Below, piece by piece: positions 10,700 to 22,609 of a stretch of 64,000 bases of DNA. Each line of letters opens with the position of its first letter. The first letter of the stretch is position 1. The DNA lies in contig JAHBBC010000001.1 in assembly GCA_019915015.1 (NCBI GenBank), forward strand, positions 62,001 through 126,000. Direction: 5' to 3'. Both the position numbers and the translations under genes were made by a program. This stretch comes from Auriscalpium vulgare (taxonomy: Eukaryota; Basidiomycota; Agaricomycetes; Russulales; Auriscalpiaceae). The notes under the pieces were generated by a model. The model saw nothing but the letters and a program-made list of their open reading frames with translations. It had not been told where the DNA came from and searched no databases.

Positions 10700-13218
10700 T
10701 CACCTAGCTTTGGTAGTAGCTAATGCATGAGTTATTACATTTGCCCTAGACCATTGGCCATTTTGAGCATGGCGCTTGGCATGGGTTTTCCAGCTGGCAG
10801 GCTTCTCAACCCCTAGTCTGCCAAGAGAGGTTCCATGATAATCCCTTGCAGCATTCCATATCCAATGTGCATTTTCTTCTAGCTGAACAATCAACTTGAA
10901 ATCAGCATAGATGAAATTGCTTTCATCATCTTTGATCTATCAAAGTGTTAAAGGACTAATATTGTCTAGGTTTCACATTGCATACCTTGTCAGAGCGGGA
11001 TGACACCCAACCCATTGTTACAGTGTCGTCATTGTCCAAATGCATGGGAGCTGCATATGCAAATGATGCAAAGGAACTAGTGTCTGGATAGCCAAATCTG
11101 TTGATCAGATTTGCCTTTCTTGCAACAGCCTGGAAATGTTCTCATCCAGTTGACAACAATATTTATTATATCACTGACCATTTGCTCCTCTGCAAAGTGG
11201 GGCATGAAGCCCTCTAAAATGCAATAGTTATGACCTTGAACAACTAGTTGACAAGAATGTGAATTCTTGTTAGATGTCAGTAAAGGTAAACTTACTATCT
11301 TTATTTGCCTCCATCTGCAATCGAAACAATGTTTGCTCTTTGAGCTTGGCCTTTGTACTTTCTCTTGCATTTACCCCAGGCTCTGCAACATTGAGGAGAG
11401 GTGTGTCTCTTATACCTGCTGTACTGTGTTTGCCAAGCCCACTCTTCACCATTGAGCCCGTGTCATTCATGCCGCGCTTGAGCTTCTCACGAGTCCTAGA
11501 TCAGCCATAATAAATGATTAGTCTCATGGTCTGTTATATTGACCATTAAGACTCACTGAATAAATTCAACCTCAGCCCTAGCAGCCATGGCAACATGCTT
11601 CTGATCAATTTCTGAAGCCACAGCTGTGAGCTGGTCTGCATGATATATTATAGCCCCAAACTGAAATAAAGCATGAGCAAGAAAGCACTCTGAAATTCAT
11701 AAAGCTTACAATATCCTTTTCCTCTATTTTTCCTCCTTGCAGGCCAGCACTGTCATAGAGAATAAGAGATACCATGCCAGCATCTTTTGGAGGCTTCACA
11801 ATTTTCTGCCATCCTGGGTCTTCAGGTACAACCACAGTCTCCTCCTTTGTGATAGCCTTTGTTTGAAGCCCCTTTTCAAATATATCAAGGCTTTCAACAA
11901 TATGTTTCCTCTTTAAGTTATCCAAATCTTTGTCTGGTACTCTTAGATAAAATGAATCAGTCTGAAATGTCACTTAGAAAGTTCTACCCATACCTTTTGC
12001 AAGGAACAAATATTGCATTCTGATATGCTTGTTCTCCAAGCACATGATATAAATGCAACTGCCTAGCTTGTGCTCTTGAGTACTCTGCAGCTTCAATAAG
12101 CTCCTTTGATATATCCTTGATTTGTGTATATGCTTGAGTCTTAATTGCTTGTCTCTTGATGTGTATCATATTGAGAAACATAGAGTGTATCTGCCTTTGA
12201 AAGGTTTTCAAAGCAGCTGAGTCCATGACTTGAAGCTAGGAACAAGATGCATCAGACCATGTTTTATGTCCTGGTGAAAATGTTTACTGAGGTGTAAAGT
12301 GGTCCAACTTTGTAGCCCTGAAAAATTACATGCATTTAGCTTTAAGCCTCAGATAGAGTAGTCAGAAAATTCACAGCTGAATATATTTGCTGATCTGCTT
12401 CAATATGGTTCTTCTGCCTGTTACAAAGGCGAACCAGAGATGGGAAGAAGCATTCATGATAAAATGAATAAGGGGTGATGAGAGATATTTTGGCTCTTTC
12501 AACAGCTTCAAGATCTACTGCTGGCCACTCAGAAGCTATAGCTTGGAGGATCTTTTGAACCCCTTTTTTGTACTCCCCAGGAACCTCAGGACTTTTTTGA
12601 GTCTGCTTGGTGTTGAAGAAGGTCCTCTCAAAGGTAGGCTTAATGAGAGGGTCACCAGGAAGCTTGAATTTATTGTCCAGGGTCCTCTCCAAGACTTGCA
12701 AAGCAAATATTAGCAAAAGGCCAAGATTACATTCAAAATCAATTCTGACCTGAGTGAACCTCTGTCTCAGAAAAGTCTTCAATAGGCAACATATTCTCCT
12801 CATCTAAGAATCCAATGCTGTTTAGTCAGAATATCAAGCAGTGGAAGATACAACTGACTGCTAGATGTGTCCCCTACTTGTATTAAGTACTGTCATGATC
12901 ACTGGTGATGGAAAGCAGATCAGACCACATACCAGCCACCTCTGGTCCCTGCTGATCATAGGCCAGGAGAGCTTCATTGTGCTCAAGATCGGGGAGAGAT
13001 GGATGGTTCCAGAGAGGTGTTGCATCAGAGATGTCACCAGCCTCTTCATCTATTCCACCCGCCTCCTCCAGCCCTGTTACATCACCATTTGGGTTTGAAG
13101 CCATGTCCTGAAGAGAGAAAGAGCGCAAAGCTCGATCTAAGATCTCGTGGGCCGTGTCCAAGCTGGCTGTGCGAGCACGTTTCATGGCAGTCGAGTCTGA
13201 GGAGGTGTGTGACACCAT
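10700..13218 (-). CDS. Element-borne protein of unknown function, 11 exons
   Basis: Predicted 651 aa. Exons: 12,891-13,218; 12,750-12,803; 12,375-12,694; 12,288-12,317; 11,994-12,235; 11,710-11,941; 11,557-11,660; 11,296-11,495; 11,179-11,243; 10,986-11,129; 10,700-10,936. All junctions are GT-AG and keep frame. An alternative start is the ATG 11 codons later (MKRARTASLD). The N-terminus is acidic; the middle has long charged helices. C-terminal residues about 526-651 contain HLD (H555, D557), a run SNFIYADFKLIVQLEENAHW, then DYHGTSLGR (H607, R613). The HxD...H...R order and the strand pattern recall Fe(II)/2-oxoglutarate dioxygenases (double-stranded beta-helix), but this is inference from spacing alone. 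It converges on the integrase gene with 143 bp between stops and shares its low GC, so it probably belongs to the same element. Confidence 0.75.
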
Positions 13219-13249
13219 CTGGTCACATCGTGATGTAACAGTCGTGGGT

Positions 13250-16200
13250 GTACGCGTGTCTTCTCACCACCACCTCTCATGCTCGTTTGCTGTTCGAATT
13301 CGTCTCGAGACGTATCATTCCCATCCTGACACCGTATCACTTGTACCTAAGTGCCAACTTGGGGCGGCCCAACGGATTCGACACTTCGGTGGCGACCAGG
13401 GTGCTTCCCAGACTGGGTGTCAGTTATGTGTTATGCCGTCCTCGGAGTTTTCGAGAGCATTCTTGTGTGCTTCCCTATATTATCTGCCACCTTGTCCTGC
13501 TCATAACCATGCTGCTCCCTCCTCAACCACGGAACATCCTCGATTGGCCTGCCTGACAGGTGAGTTTTATCTAAAGTTTCTACAAGCTACTTTCATATTT
13601 ACGGCGCTGCCTCGATCAGTCGCATGAGCTGTCTGTCGTATTCGTTGAGCTCGTCGTGAAGATGCATTGTCACGTCTTGCGACGTTACTACGTGGCAGCG
13701 CGCGGGCGCCGCATAGTTTCTTCCCTTGACGACCTCTGCCACCGACTCCAAGCCATCTACCTCGACACTGCGCCAATGCGCGCCGTCACGCCTCGGCGCT
13801 CAAAAGCGCCAGCACATCGCGACGCGCTCGACGACGTAGTGCGTACCACCGCCACGTCACCGCGCTCAACAGTGCCAGCGCATCAACATGCGCTCGACGA
13901 CGTGCCGCGCGCCGACGCCACGTCATTGCGCCTAGCCGCGCGTGCTCGAGGAGATGAGAAGGTGGAGAAGCGGGAGGAAGGAGAGAGGAGACGAGGCCGA
14001 GGAGCAGGCATCCCGCGGTGCCTCCCCTTCCCCATCCCGGAACCCTCCCCCGCACTCATCGCCCCCACCACCACCCTACCGCGCCCCCCATGCCCACGAC
14101 CGCGCCTATTGCGTCACTTTAGCACGCGGCACGCTTCAACGCGCCCGTCTCTGCAGCATGCGTGCCCACTGCACCCACTCGACGCGCCCGTCAACACTGC
14201 GTCTCCGTGCGCCGCCCCGACACCGGCCGGTGTACTTTCGCAGCAGCGTTGCCGCGCTGTCGCCGCCCCCACGCTGGTGCTGGTCCCCGTGCAGGCCACG
14301 ACCACGCAGGCCAGCACACCACAACCCCGCGCCGCCGTTGCACGCACGCCCGCGCACCCACTCTACACGAACCTGAGCATGGTCTGCGACGACGGAGAAG
14401 GCGTGCAGGATGCACGGGTCGAGGTTGAGGAGGCGACGGGACGGACCGAGCGCAGAGCCTCGCCAGCGGTGACCAGCGATGCGTGCGCCAGTGTCGCGGT
14501 CGAGGCAAAACGACCCTATCGTAAGTATCGCGTCGACGTGCAGCAGCGCACGACGTGCTCACCCGCTTCATGCACAGATGGTTTCCGTTCGAGCGCGGAC
14601 GTCCCTGAGCATCGAGACCGTGTGCGACTCGTTGCAAGCTCGACCACATCGACTTGTTCCTTATCCACACGTCGACCGCGATGCCGCGCCCGCAGTGCCG
14701 TTCCTGCGCGCTGACACCGCTACGTAGCCCTCCCTCTGTACTAGCGCTGCATCTCAACCGCTCGATGCATCACGGCGCGTACGCTACCAGAAACACACGT
14801 CGCCTTGCCTTCCCCGAATTCCTCGATCTGACGCCCTTCACCACCTCCGGAAAGCTCTCAACCACCCCGTCTCTCCCCATCTCGAGCACGCCCGCGCTGC
14901 TACCCCGCTCAACTACCCCCACACCCGCCGCCTACCCGACCCCGCGCGTGCTTTACCCCCTCGCTGCCGTCGTGTGCCACTATGGGCAGCACTCCTTCGG
15001 GCCCCCCATGCTCGGGCCCGCGCGCTTCACGCCACCCCGTGTCCGCCACTTCGTCAGCTGCGAATGCGAAGTGTGTGAGCTGCTCAGGCGCCCCCACCTC
15101 AGCGTGGCCGCGCCGACATCGTCCCCACACCGGCGTCCCCGACAGGCGGGCTGGACGCTGCTGTGCCGAGTGCGCGGGCCGTCATCGCTGCCGTCGTCCC
15201 GTCATCGCCGCTGTCGTCGTCGCGGCACCATGCACACATCGCCCGCAGCGAGCACCGGCAGCACGCCGTCCCGCCGGTGCCGCTCGCCGCATGCGAGCCT
15301 CGACAATGCCCCCGCGCTCCGCAGCCCCCTGTACGACGGGCTGCGCAAGATCGCCGGGCACGCACGCTGGATGAGCGCATAGCAAGACGATCAACGTACC
15401 TCGCTGGACACCTCGCAGGCCACCTCGACGCTCCTGGACAACAACACCTCACGGTCGCGAGCAGCTCGAATGGCCGCGCTGAAAACGTATGGACGATGCG
15501 CGGTATGTACGTACTTTTCGACTGTTTCTCTTATCTCTTTGACTCACCTGGTTCACCTCTCAGTATGGATGCACCGTGGTGACCCTCTGGATGCCGGGCG
15601 GACGCCGCTCCTGCTTGCCTGGACGTCGTCCCGCCAGGCCGAGCGTTGCGTCCGCGCTCCAACGAGCATGGACGCCAGGCGCTGCGCGCATAGGTACGGA
15701 TGTCTCTACTTTGTTTCTCATGTCTTTGACTTACCTATCTGTCTTTCAGTCTTGCGCCATGTCACCGCTGGACGCTGCCCTGCAGCCCCTGGACAACGGC
15801 GCGCACGCAAGCCACGACAACGGCGCGCACGAGTGGAACAGCGCAAATGACGCGCAGCAAGACGTCGCTGCAAAGACGAGCGAGAGGTCGCGCGTGGTTC
15901 GCTCCAGCTCAACATCGTGGCGGGCTAGGCATATGCACGGCATACACGGCCTGCTCGCGAGACAACGGCGGCGCGGTGGAGGGAATCAAGGCGACAGAGG
16001 AGGAGGGGAGAAGCAGAACGAGCGGGTGACAGACAACGACGGCGGCTCACCAAGCGTGGAGTCGTGGGCGGTGTGGCACAGGCCAGGGCGGGGACCGGAG
16101 AACGGACTGCTCGGACTATGCACGCATCGAGCGCATGGACGGGCAGCGCGTCGGGGTACCCGCGAGCGAGATCGTAAGGGCGAGGCCAAGAGCAAGAGGC

Positions 16201-16900
16201 GCCGTTGCGCGGATCCGCCGCTGCCTGGCATGGCCCCCTCGACACCTCGCGTGGCATGGTAGCAGGGTGCGCACGCCCACGCCGGCCATCAAGACCGCAA
16301 CCCGTGCTGACACGTGTCGGGCGTGCACCTTCGGGTGTTGGCGCCGCTCACTGCCACCTCCTGCGCAAGTTGCCTATAAGCGTCCAAGTCTTGCAACACG
16401 CGCGCATTTCGGCTCTGCCATCGCCGACTCTAGATAGTGCGCGGCGGCGGGCGAGGTGGACGGCGGTGAGGAGGAACAAAGGAATGGAGGACCGTGGCGT
16501 GCATGGATGTATGGTAGTGTCGGAATATATGTGCAGAAAGTGAACATACCGAGCGCGGGGGGTTTCTTGTACTGTAATGCAGCAAGGCATGAGCAGAGAA
16601 GGTACAGCTAAAGCCAGCTAAGCAGCCTCGCACCTTGGGCTGTATAAAACAGCTACAGCGCATGCGGTGAGATTGCCGCAAGACGACCTAGCACACCTGC
16701 CAATGCAGCGTGAGGCATGTCTCCTGGCGCGCAGTCGCGGTGTGGGTAGTTGGTGTTTATGCACAGAGCAGATCACAAGCAAAATGACCATTGAATGATT
16801 AATGTAATATATAAACAACGCTCCTGCTGGCCTGATAACCAACGTGAGGCAGCGGGAGGATTAGGTACATAGCAATGTATGAAGTAATATGATGAGATGG
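13250..16900. other. GC-rich island inside the 12-kb element, unknown
   Basis: A sharp rise in GC relative to both neighbouring element genes. A plus-strand frame at 13,656-14,714 (352 codons, rich in Ala, Pro, Arg) and another at 14,654-15,382 are open, but overlapping frames on both strands are open too, so length alone is no proof. Intron-like pairs exist: GTACGTACTT near 15,510 to CTCTCAG near 15,564, and GTACGGATGT near 15,692 to CTTTCAG near 15,750. Either a nested insertion, a further cargo gene with GC-rich exons, or decayed sequence. I recognise no domain. Confidence 0.4.
13787..13935 (+). repeat. About 67-bp tandem repeat, 2.2 units
   Basis: Two diverged units, each with CGCTCAA, GCGCCAGC/GTGCCAGC, ATGCGCTCGACGACGT-type and CGCCACGTCA blocks, plus the start of a third unit. 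Confidence 0.6.
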
Positions 16901-16966
16901 AATACCGGAGATCTAGAGAATGAGTGTGTTTGAATGAGTGATGGGCAGGACACATTGTGCATGCAT

Positions 16967-19512
16967 TTAAGACTCCTCTGCGTCATCGTGATCGCTGTCG
17001 GAGTCAGCGGGGTGTATGTGTTCCATAGGCTGGGCTGCAGAGCCGCCCAAGCTATCAAAGTCAAGCTTCTTGCAGATATTGTTGCAGATGTGGTCTCGGA
17101 GATATGTATTGATGCCTTCCTGTCCGAAGTCGCCCACGCCAGATTGTCTTTCAGACCAATGTCAGCCTCCATTCACAATTTTGACAAGGTTACCGACATA
17201 CCCTTCCTTTGTATGGGTCATGTTGTCGAAAAGAACAAAACCATCGACGCCGCTACTGCCGGGTCCATTCGGAATCTGACACTGTGTCCCTGATATTTCA
17301 TTAACATGTGCGCAAACCGGGCACTTTATCACAAAACCCACCCTGGAGATCTGCAAGAACGAGTTCCTTGTTGCTGGCCAAGTAGACAAAGTGGGAGAAG
17401 GCGCGGATGGTTGTGAACAGAAGCCCGGTCTGAGTCGCGGTGTGGTTGAGCGTGCCACTGATGCGGGTCACCGATGTCGGGCGTTGCTTTTCAATGAGCC
17501 AGCTCCATCCTTCATCTATGTTAGGCTCACTCTGCCCGGAAGCAAGTGACGGCTTTGTCTGCTGTTCCTTCCCAATCCACGCATCCGCAAATTTGATATC
17601 TACATGGCTGTCAGCTATCTGCATAAGTCATATGTGGGGGCTAGACTTACTCCGGTCCACATGAACATGATTGGCCTTTGCGTGCTCGTAGAATTTGCAT
17701 AGGAACCACTGGCCGAGGACAAGTCGCCGAAGCTCAGCTTCTAAGTTGCTTCTGTTGTCTTGCACTGAAACAGCTTCACCATTAGCTGTAAGGCGAAAGA
17801 ATTTCTTGGCAACATATATTGCGCCGTCTGATGCAGAAAGCTATAGTCAATAATTCTGTTAGCAGATGCAAATCAAAAGTACAAAGCAAATGCTCACAAT
17901 ATATGCCTTCTTCATCGCACCTTCCGCAAAGTGCATATCACGAATATGACCTTTAACCGTGATGTCACGGTCTTCAAGTTGCGTCTCGCCGTCCAATTGG
18001 GATGCAACACAGTCAAGGCGTTCCAGGGTCACAACACTGCGCGTGTGAACAGTCGCACCGCCTTGGGCCAAGGTGCGTGAGCTGAACATAGAGGCGAATG
18101 CAGATCCTACGATAGACTCAGTGGCCGAAAGGAACAGATTTCAGATAAATAAGACTAACCCGAGCTAGCAGCTCGGCGTTGACGCTTGAAATCTGCCATC
18201 TCTGACTTGGATAGCAGTTGCTCGCTGACTCCGCGCTTTCGCTTCATGCCATTGAGTGCTGACTGAATCTCACTTGATCCACGTATGCGTTCGTCGATGT
18301 CGAGATCATCCCCTTGTTCGCCGCGAGTACGCAGTTCATACTAGTGGCATTAATTACTTCATTAGTTAAAGTCAAGTACGCTCAGAGAATATAAGACGTA
18401 CTGCTTTGACATCCACATATACGTCAAATACCAGCAATGCCTTCTTTGCGAGGTGTTTGTAGTTCGACGGCACTTTGGCGAGGTAGATAGGGTACCGGCT
18501 AGGCTCGGAATAGTGTGCATGGAACTCGCCTACGGTAATCGTCGATGTGTTTGGTTCAAAAGTGCGATTATCGGTGAACCGGAATGACACTTCTTCCCTG
18601 AAATACAGATAAGTAGAGTGATGTAAATGGATGAGCATGACGGCTCACGGCATCAGCGGCTCCTCGTGGGGTTTCCCATCGTGAGGGTGCCGCTGCCACT
18701 CAATATTCAAGTGTTCAACGATACTCGTCTTGATGTCTGCTCGCTCTCAGAAAATAAGTTGTCAAAGGGTTAGATATAACACACCAGGCAAATGCTTTGA
18801 CGACCCCCACGGCTGCGCAGCACCTCCATACTCCAGCTTTATTGTCTTCGGACAGCTACTCAAGCGGACCTGCATGGGTACATAGAAGTCAGAGACTAGC
18901 GATCTGATGAAATAGGCCCGTGCTCACCTGCCATGCTACAACGATTTGTGGTTCTCCTGGAGCGCCATCACCCCGCTCCTGACGGATGAGACTTGCACTG
19001 GTCATCTTGGTGGTAGGATTGCCGTTACCAAGGCGATTCTTGTAGTCCTTTGCACGGATGCCCAAGGTTTGAGGCACTGGTGCAACCGTCCTGGACGGTG
19101 TCAGCACTACGGCTTTGTACATGCTATCAGTCAGACACTGACAATGTGTGCCAACGGTAAAGCTTAGAAAACATACCTGCTGAAGCTGTAGTATCTGTGC
19201 TCTCGTGAGTCCCAGTGACGCCTTGCAAGCACGACTGACACGCATGAGGCATATCGGGGAAAGGTCGAGTCATGTTACGCCGCGTAACCCCGCACAATGA
19301 ACACTGCGGCCAGCTCTGTGGAATAGCCATGAGTTAGATGGATACCATGAAGGACTTATACGCACAGCAATATTCTTGTACTCGTCGGACTCAAGTGGAT
19401 GAGCGGCCAGCTTGGTGCACTTCATGCATGTCCCGGTGCCTTCTCGCCGAGGAAAAGACAGCCCACAGTCCTCACATTGATCGGCAGTTGCTGAGGCGGA
19501 TGGATCTGCCAT
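16967..19512 (-). CDS. Alpha-type protein kinase, 12 exons
   Basis: Predicted 653 aa. Exons: 19,366-19,512; 19,177-19,315; 18,928-19,112; 18,785-18,869; 18,649-18,736; 18,402-18,597; 18,160-18,340; 17,898-18,106; 17,651-17,840; 17,342-17,614; 17,202-17,289; 16,967-17,147. All junctions are GT-AG and keep frame. N-terminus: two paired CxxC motifs (C13/C16 with C29/C32; C54/C57 with C75/C78), probably zinc-binding. Kinase domain about 330-625: IYVAKKFF (ATP-binding lysine region), SHFVYLASNKELVLADLQG (the conserved LxxDLQG segment), FDNMTHTKEG, then GVGDFGQEG and HICNNIC (glycine-rich and zinc-coordinating C-terminal signature). Such kinases (MHCK/eEF2K class) phosphorylate serine/threonine, often in helices; the substrate is unknown. 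An upstream ATG at 19,575 is possible. No damage was found, which supports recent activity or selection. Confidence 0.9.
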
Positions 19513-20251
19513 CCTGGCGGATGGTCCAGGCGGAGGGGGAAAGCGACGCTGCTGAGTGGAGAGAGAAATGCGCACCTTTATATGGTCTTGAAGAGATCAC
19601 TAACGCCGCTGGCAAGATTTAACACCGAGCCTAAAGGTCCATTCATATCTAGTCAAAATATCTAAGCGTTGTTACACGAGGCAAGGTGCATGCGGAGCCA
19701 CGGGGACGATGCACAAGGCCTATCCCACAATACTCTGCATGCCCGTCTTCAGCCAGAGGTGTCACTGCATGCCCTCGACAAAAAGACCTACAGGGCATCC
19801 ACCCATATTGCGCCAACCAATGACAATGAATTTCTGCGCAATCCTATGTGGGGATCCAGCCGACGCCAGTGCTTGCGTGACGGCTCCCGTCGCCTAGATC
19901 CCACCGAGTGTTTTGTCGCGCCCTGTTCGGCCAAGCAAAAGGTCTCTCAGGGTATCCATGAAGATCACTTGATAGGTGGTGCGGACGTGCATGAGACGGT
20001 AGTGAGCGAAGTCTACGCAAAGCAACTCGCCGACGACTCTGATCGGAGGAACGGCCCGCCTCCGAGCCGCTGGCAAGCACGTGACGGTTCGGCGCTACGG
20101 CACCGCCATCCGCGTGCCTGCCACTATGCAGGTGGCTTCAACTGTGCTCAACTTGAAGGCCCGTATCATGTCTTTTCTGAGGTATTATATTACATAGTGA
20201 GCATGGTATAGGGAGGAGGAGAGTACAGGAAGGCTTGCTGGTGCCGTGCCC
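19513..20251. promoter_or_regulatory. 5' region of the alpha-kinase gene
   Basis: Lies between the kinase start and the right inverted repeat. No gene is supported. The frames present (for example 19,669-20,211 on the plus strand) lack motifs. Confidence 0.4.
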
Positions 20252-20338
20252 GGAAGCGGACCAGCGGAGCCGATGGCCGGTGATAGCCGAGGCCAGCTGG
20301 CCGCATCAAAACGAACCTCGGACGTCCCGTCAACCGTA
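20252..20338 (-). repeat. Right terminal inverted repeat
   Basis: Read on the minus strand it begins TACGGTTGACGGGACG and follows the left repeat through TTTTGATGCG, CTCGGCTATCACCGG and GGTCCGCTTCC. It lacks the 13-bp internal duplication of the left end. Confidence 0.85.
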
Positions 20339-20344
20339 CCCATC
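20339..20344. repeat. Right 6-bp target-site duplication
   Basis: CCCATC immediately right of the element. Perfect match to 8,301-8,306. Confidence 0.85.
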
Positions 20345-20990
20345 CCGTAAGTAGCTCGCCAGCGTTTGTCTATGAAGGATGTTCGCGGTGTCAGCTGTAG
20401 GACTCCGCAGCACGACGTGGCGACGCACAAGAGAGATTTCGGGTCCTACAGATTCGCGTGAGGCAGATGGCGGGTGCTGTGACATGCCTCGTGTGGTCGG
20501 GCGTGTGTTGGAGGTACAGACGGGTTGGGGTGTGGTATGCCAGAGGTCGACATCGACTCGTGCAGCCTGCGGCGAATCGCCGGCGAACTTAGAGCGTGGG
20601 AAGTTCGACTTGCGGCCGATGACGCCGACGGTGACCAGGCTCAGACACCGAATTATCACTGTCCCAAAATCAGAGTCGCTCTCAGGGCACGCTCTCGCTC
20701 TCAGATGACTTCCAAGCTCACTGTCTGTCTCAACGTTCCGCTTGCCACTGATGCTGACGCCACGGGCCATCGACGAGGCGCTTGGCACTGCTCACTGGAT
20801 ACTTTCGCCCGACGCGCAGCAAGCCCTCCAACATGCTGAGCCGGCTAGAGTGAGGCTTGATGGCGACGCATGGTTAGCTCGGGGAGACGTGATGATGAAA
20901 GGGCAGAGGATGAGACCGGCATGGTGCGTGTGGCGCGTTTTCGCTCGTACGCTCTGCTAACAGCACTCCTTCCAGCTGCTTCATTAATAG
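20345..20990 (+). repeat. Segments A and B of the dispersed unit, copy II
   Basis: Continuation of the unit split at 8,306. Segment A (20,350-20,615) has CGCCAGCGTTTG, GACGTGGCGACGCAC, TGTGTTGGAGGTACAG and GCGGCGAATCGCCGGCGAA. A linker (20,640-20,790) contains GATGCTGACGCCAC, also seen at 33,064. Segment B (20,800-20,990) has GACGCGCAGCAAG, GCTCGGGGAGACGTGATG and CAGCTGCTTCATTA. The membrane-protein gene is absent. Confidence 0.7.
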
Positions 20991-22609
20991 AAATATGTAC
21001 ATGACATCTGAAAAGACATAAGCGCTTGGCTACGCAGCGTCTGGAGCCAACTGCACATCGGTATGTAGGCCCTGGATGCGTCACGACTCGCACTTACTTT
21101 ATACTTCTACGTTGGGCTCTCACACGTCTGGAACGTATGCCCTCCAGTATCCTGCATCCCACGCGCATCGGCATCCCAGGCTTCCTCTTCTGATACTGTC
21201 TTCTTCGAAACCGTCACCAAATGGTCACCCATACATTTTTTCCGCGACGCTCGAGTCCTCGCCCCCAGCCGCCACACTCAACTCAACAGCACAAGTACTG
21301 CGAGGCATACGACGCTGACAGGATAGACCCTGGTGCGTTCCCGTGGCCCGCGGCCCTGCCAGTGCTGATGGACTTGACCTGCAGATGTCGCTCCCGCCCG
21401 CCCACCTCTTCTGGCCCCTGGGACGACTATCCAGACCGTCGGCCGCCTTGAAGACAAACCCGCCACCTTAAGCCGTCGGTGGTGCTCGAGGCCTCGCGTG
21501 TGTGACTCCTGCGCGCTCCGCTCCGAGTCTGCTGGCAGCCCAAAACCCTCGTCTTCCATGGCTCCCTCAGTCAGACGGCGTCGTTCCGAATGCCGGGCAG
21601 GCTCCAAGCTCTTGCCACGTACAGGAGAGCCTGTTTAAGTACTGGTGCGTGCGAGCATTTCTGCCCATCTGCCTCTCTGCTATTCTGACATCGCGGCTGT
21701 CGTGCTACAGCTACAGCACTTACACCCCGCTCGGCGCGAGCGTCGGAGGCGAATCGGCGGCTTGCGCGGTGCGGTGCGAGTCTGCGCAGCGGTGTGTCCC
21801 ACGTCCGTCGTCCCAGCGCTACAAGTTCTAACCCGTCTCCGCCTCTCTTTCTTTCCAGATCCATCGCGCCCGCGACGCACGCGTGAATGACGCACACAAC
21901 ACAGTCGTTCCGAGCGTGGACGGTGCCGACTCGGACTCGAACGCTTATATACCTCTCGCTACGCTCACCTCTGATTTACGGAATACTGGTCGCGCTGTGG
22001 AAACTGCAAGCTTTCTTGGTGCTGGTGCGATTCTCCCCGATCTTGGTGCGTTGTGTTAGCCTTGCATGTCTGCTCCGGTGTAATGACAATTTATTTTCAT
22101 CTCCATAGCGGATGCGTGTCGTAACACAGGGCCGCGCGACGACCACGGTCGGCTCGGGTACGTATCATACGTCTATTTGCTCCTCAAAAGCTGACGGTGT
22201 TGCTGATATAGAGCTATCGACGGTTTCGCTTGGCTCCTGGTACAAAGCCAACGACGCTTGCCCGTCGCTTCATGCGATCAATGCTGTAACCACACGACGA
22301 CGTCGCAAGTCACATTAGAGCCCGGTCAACTCATCTGCGGAAACCGTCAGCGCTGCAAGGCGTTCTCGCTGCGATTTGAGTTGCGCAGACACTGCCGAGC
22401 GGGCGAGAAACGGTACGTCGATGATGTCCCCATTGTCTTCGACACATAACCTCATTATATTCCATGAATTAAATAGAGTCGTTTGACACCGGTGATATAT
22501 TCTCCTTTCTACTTGAATAACCACAAGGCGCTCATCGAGCCTGCGCCAATACCGCCGAAGCGCGGCTCCAGCCAATACTTGCATACCTATCCGGATACAG
22601 CACCTGTCG
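20991..22609. other. No gene supported; scattered intron-like signals
   Basis: Possible splice pairs occur at 22,160-22,210 (GTACGTATCA to GATATAG) and 22,412-22,475 (GTACGTCGAT to TAAATAG), so remnants of an intron-containing gene are possible on the plus strand. No frame across them carries a motif I recognise. Confidence 0.3.

Larger units (their letters stand above)
8307..20338 (+). mobile_element. 12-kb integrase transposon with alpha-kinase cargo
   Basis: Seen: 12,032 bp bounded by inverted repeats (left end TGTCGTTGACGGGACG, right end reading inward TACGGTTGACGGGACG) and by a perfect 6-bp duplication CCCATC. The flanks are the two halves of one dispersed repeat unit: left flank CATGAATCAAGGCTGCTGCC, right flank TAGCTCGCCAGCG. 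Copy I at 1,977-2,020 shows the same flanks joined without the element. Cargo: an rve-type integrase gene (+), an unknown 651-aa gene (-) and an alpha-kinase gene (-), all with intact spliced frames. A GC-rich island (13.25-16.9 kb) may be cargo or a nested insertion. Known: 6-bp duplications and rve integrases occur together in Polinton/Maverick elements, but I see no DNA polymerase B, capsid or packaging ATPase. Inference: a distinct class of integrase-driven DNA transposon in basidiomycetes. Confidence 0.85.

Noticed and set aside
13656..14714. A 352-codon frame in the GC-rich island called as a gene
   Set aside because: Overlapping frames on both strands are open too, and the first third is a tandem repeat. 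Reported only as an unknown region.
8307..20338. Polinton/Maverick or Starship identity for the 12-kb element
   Set aside because: The 6-bp duplication and rve integrase fit Polintons, but no protein-primed DNA polymerase, ATPase, protease or capsid gene is seen. No tyrosine recombinase (Starship captain) is present either.
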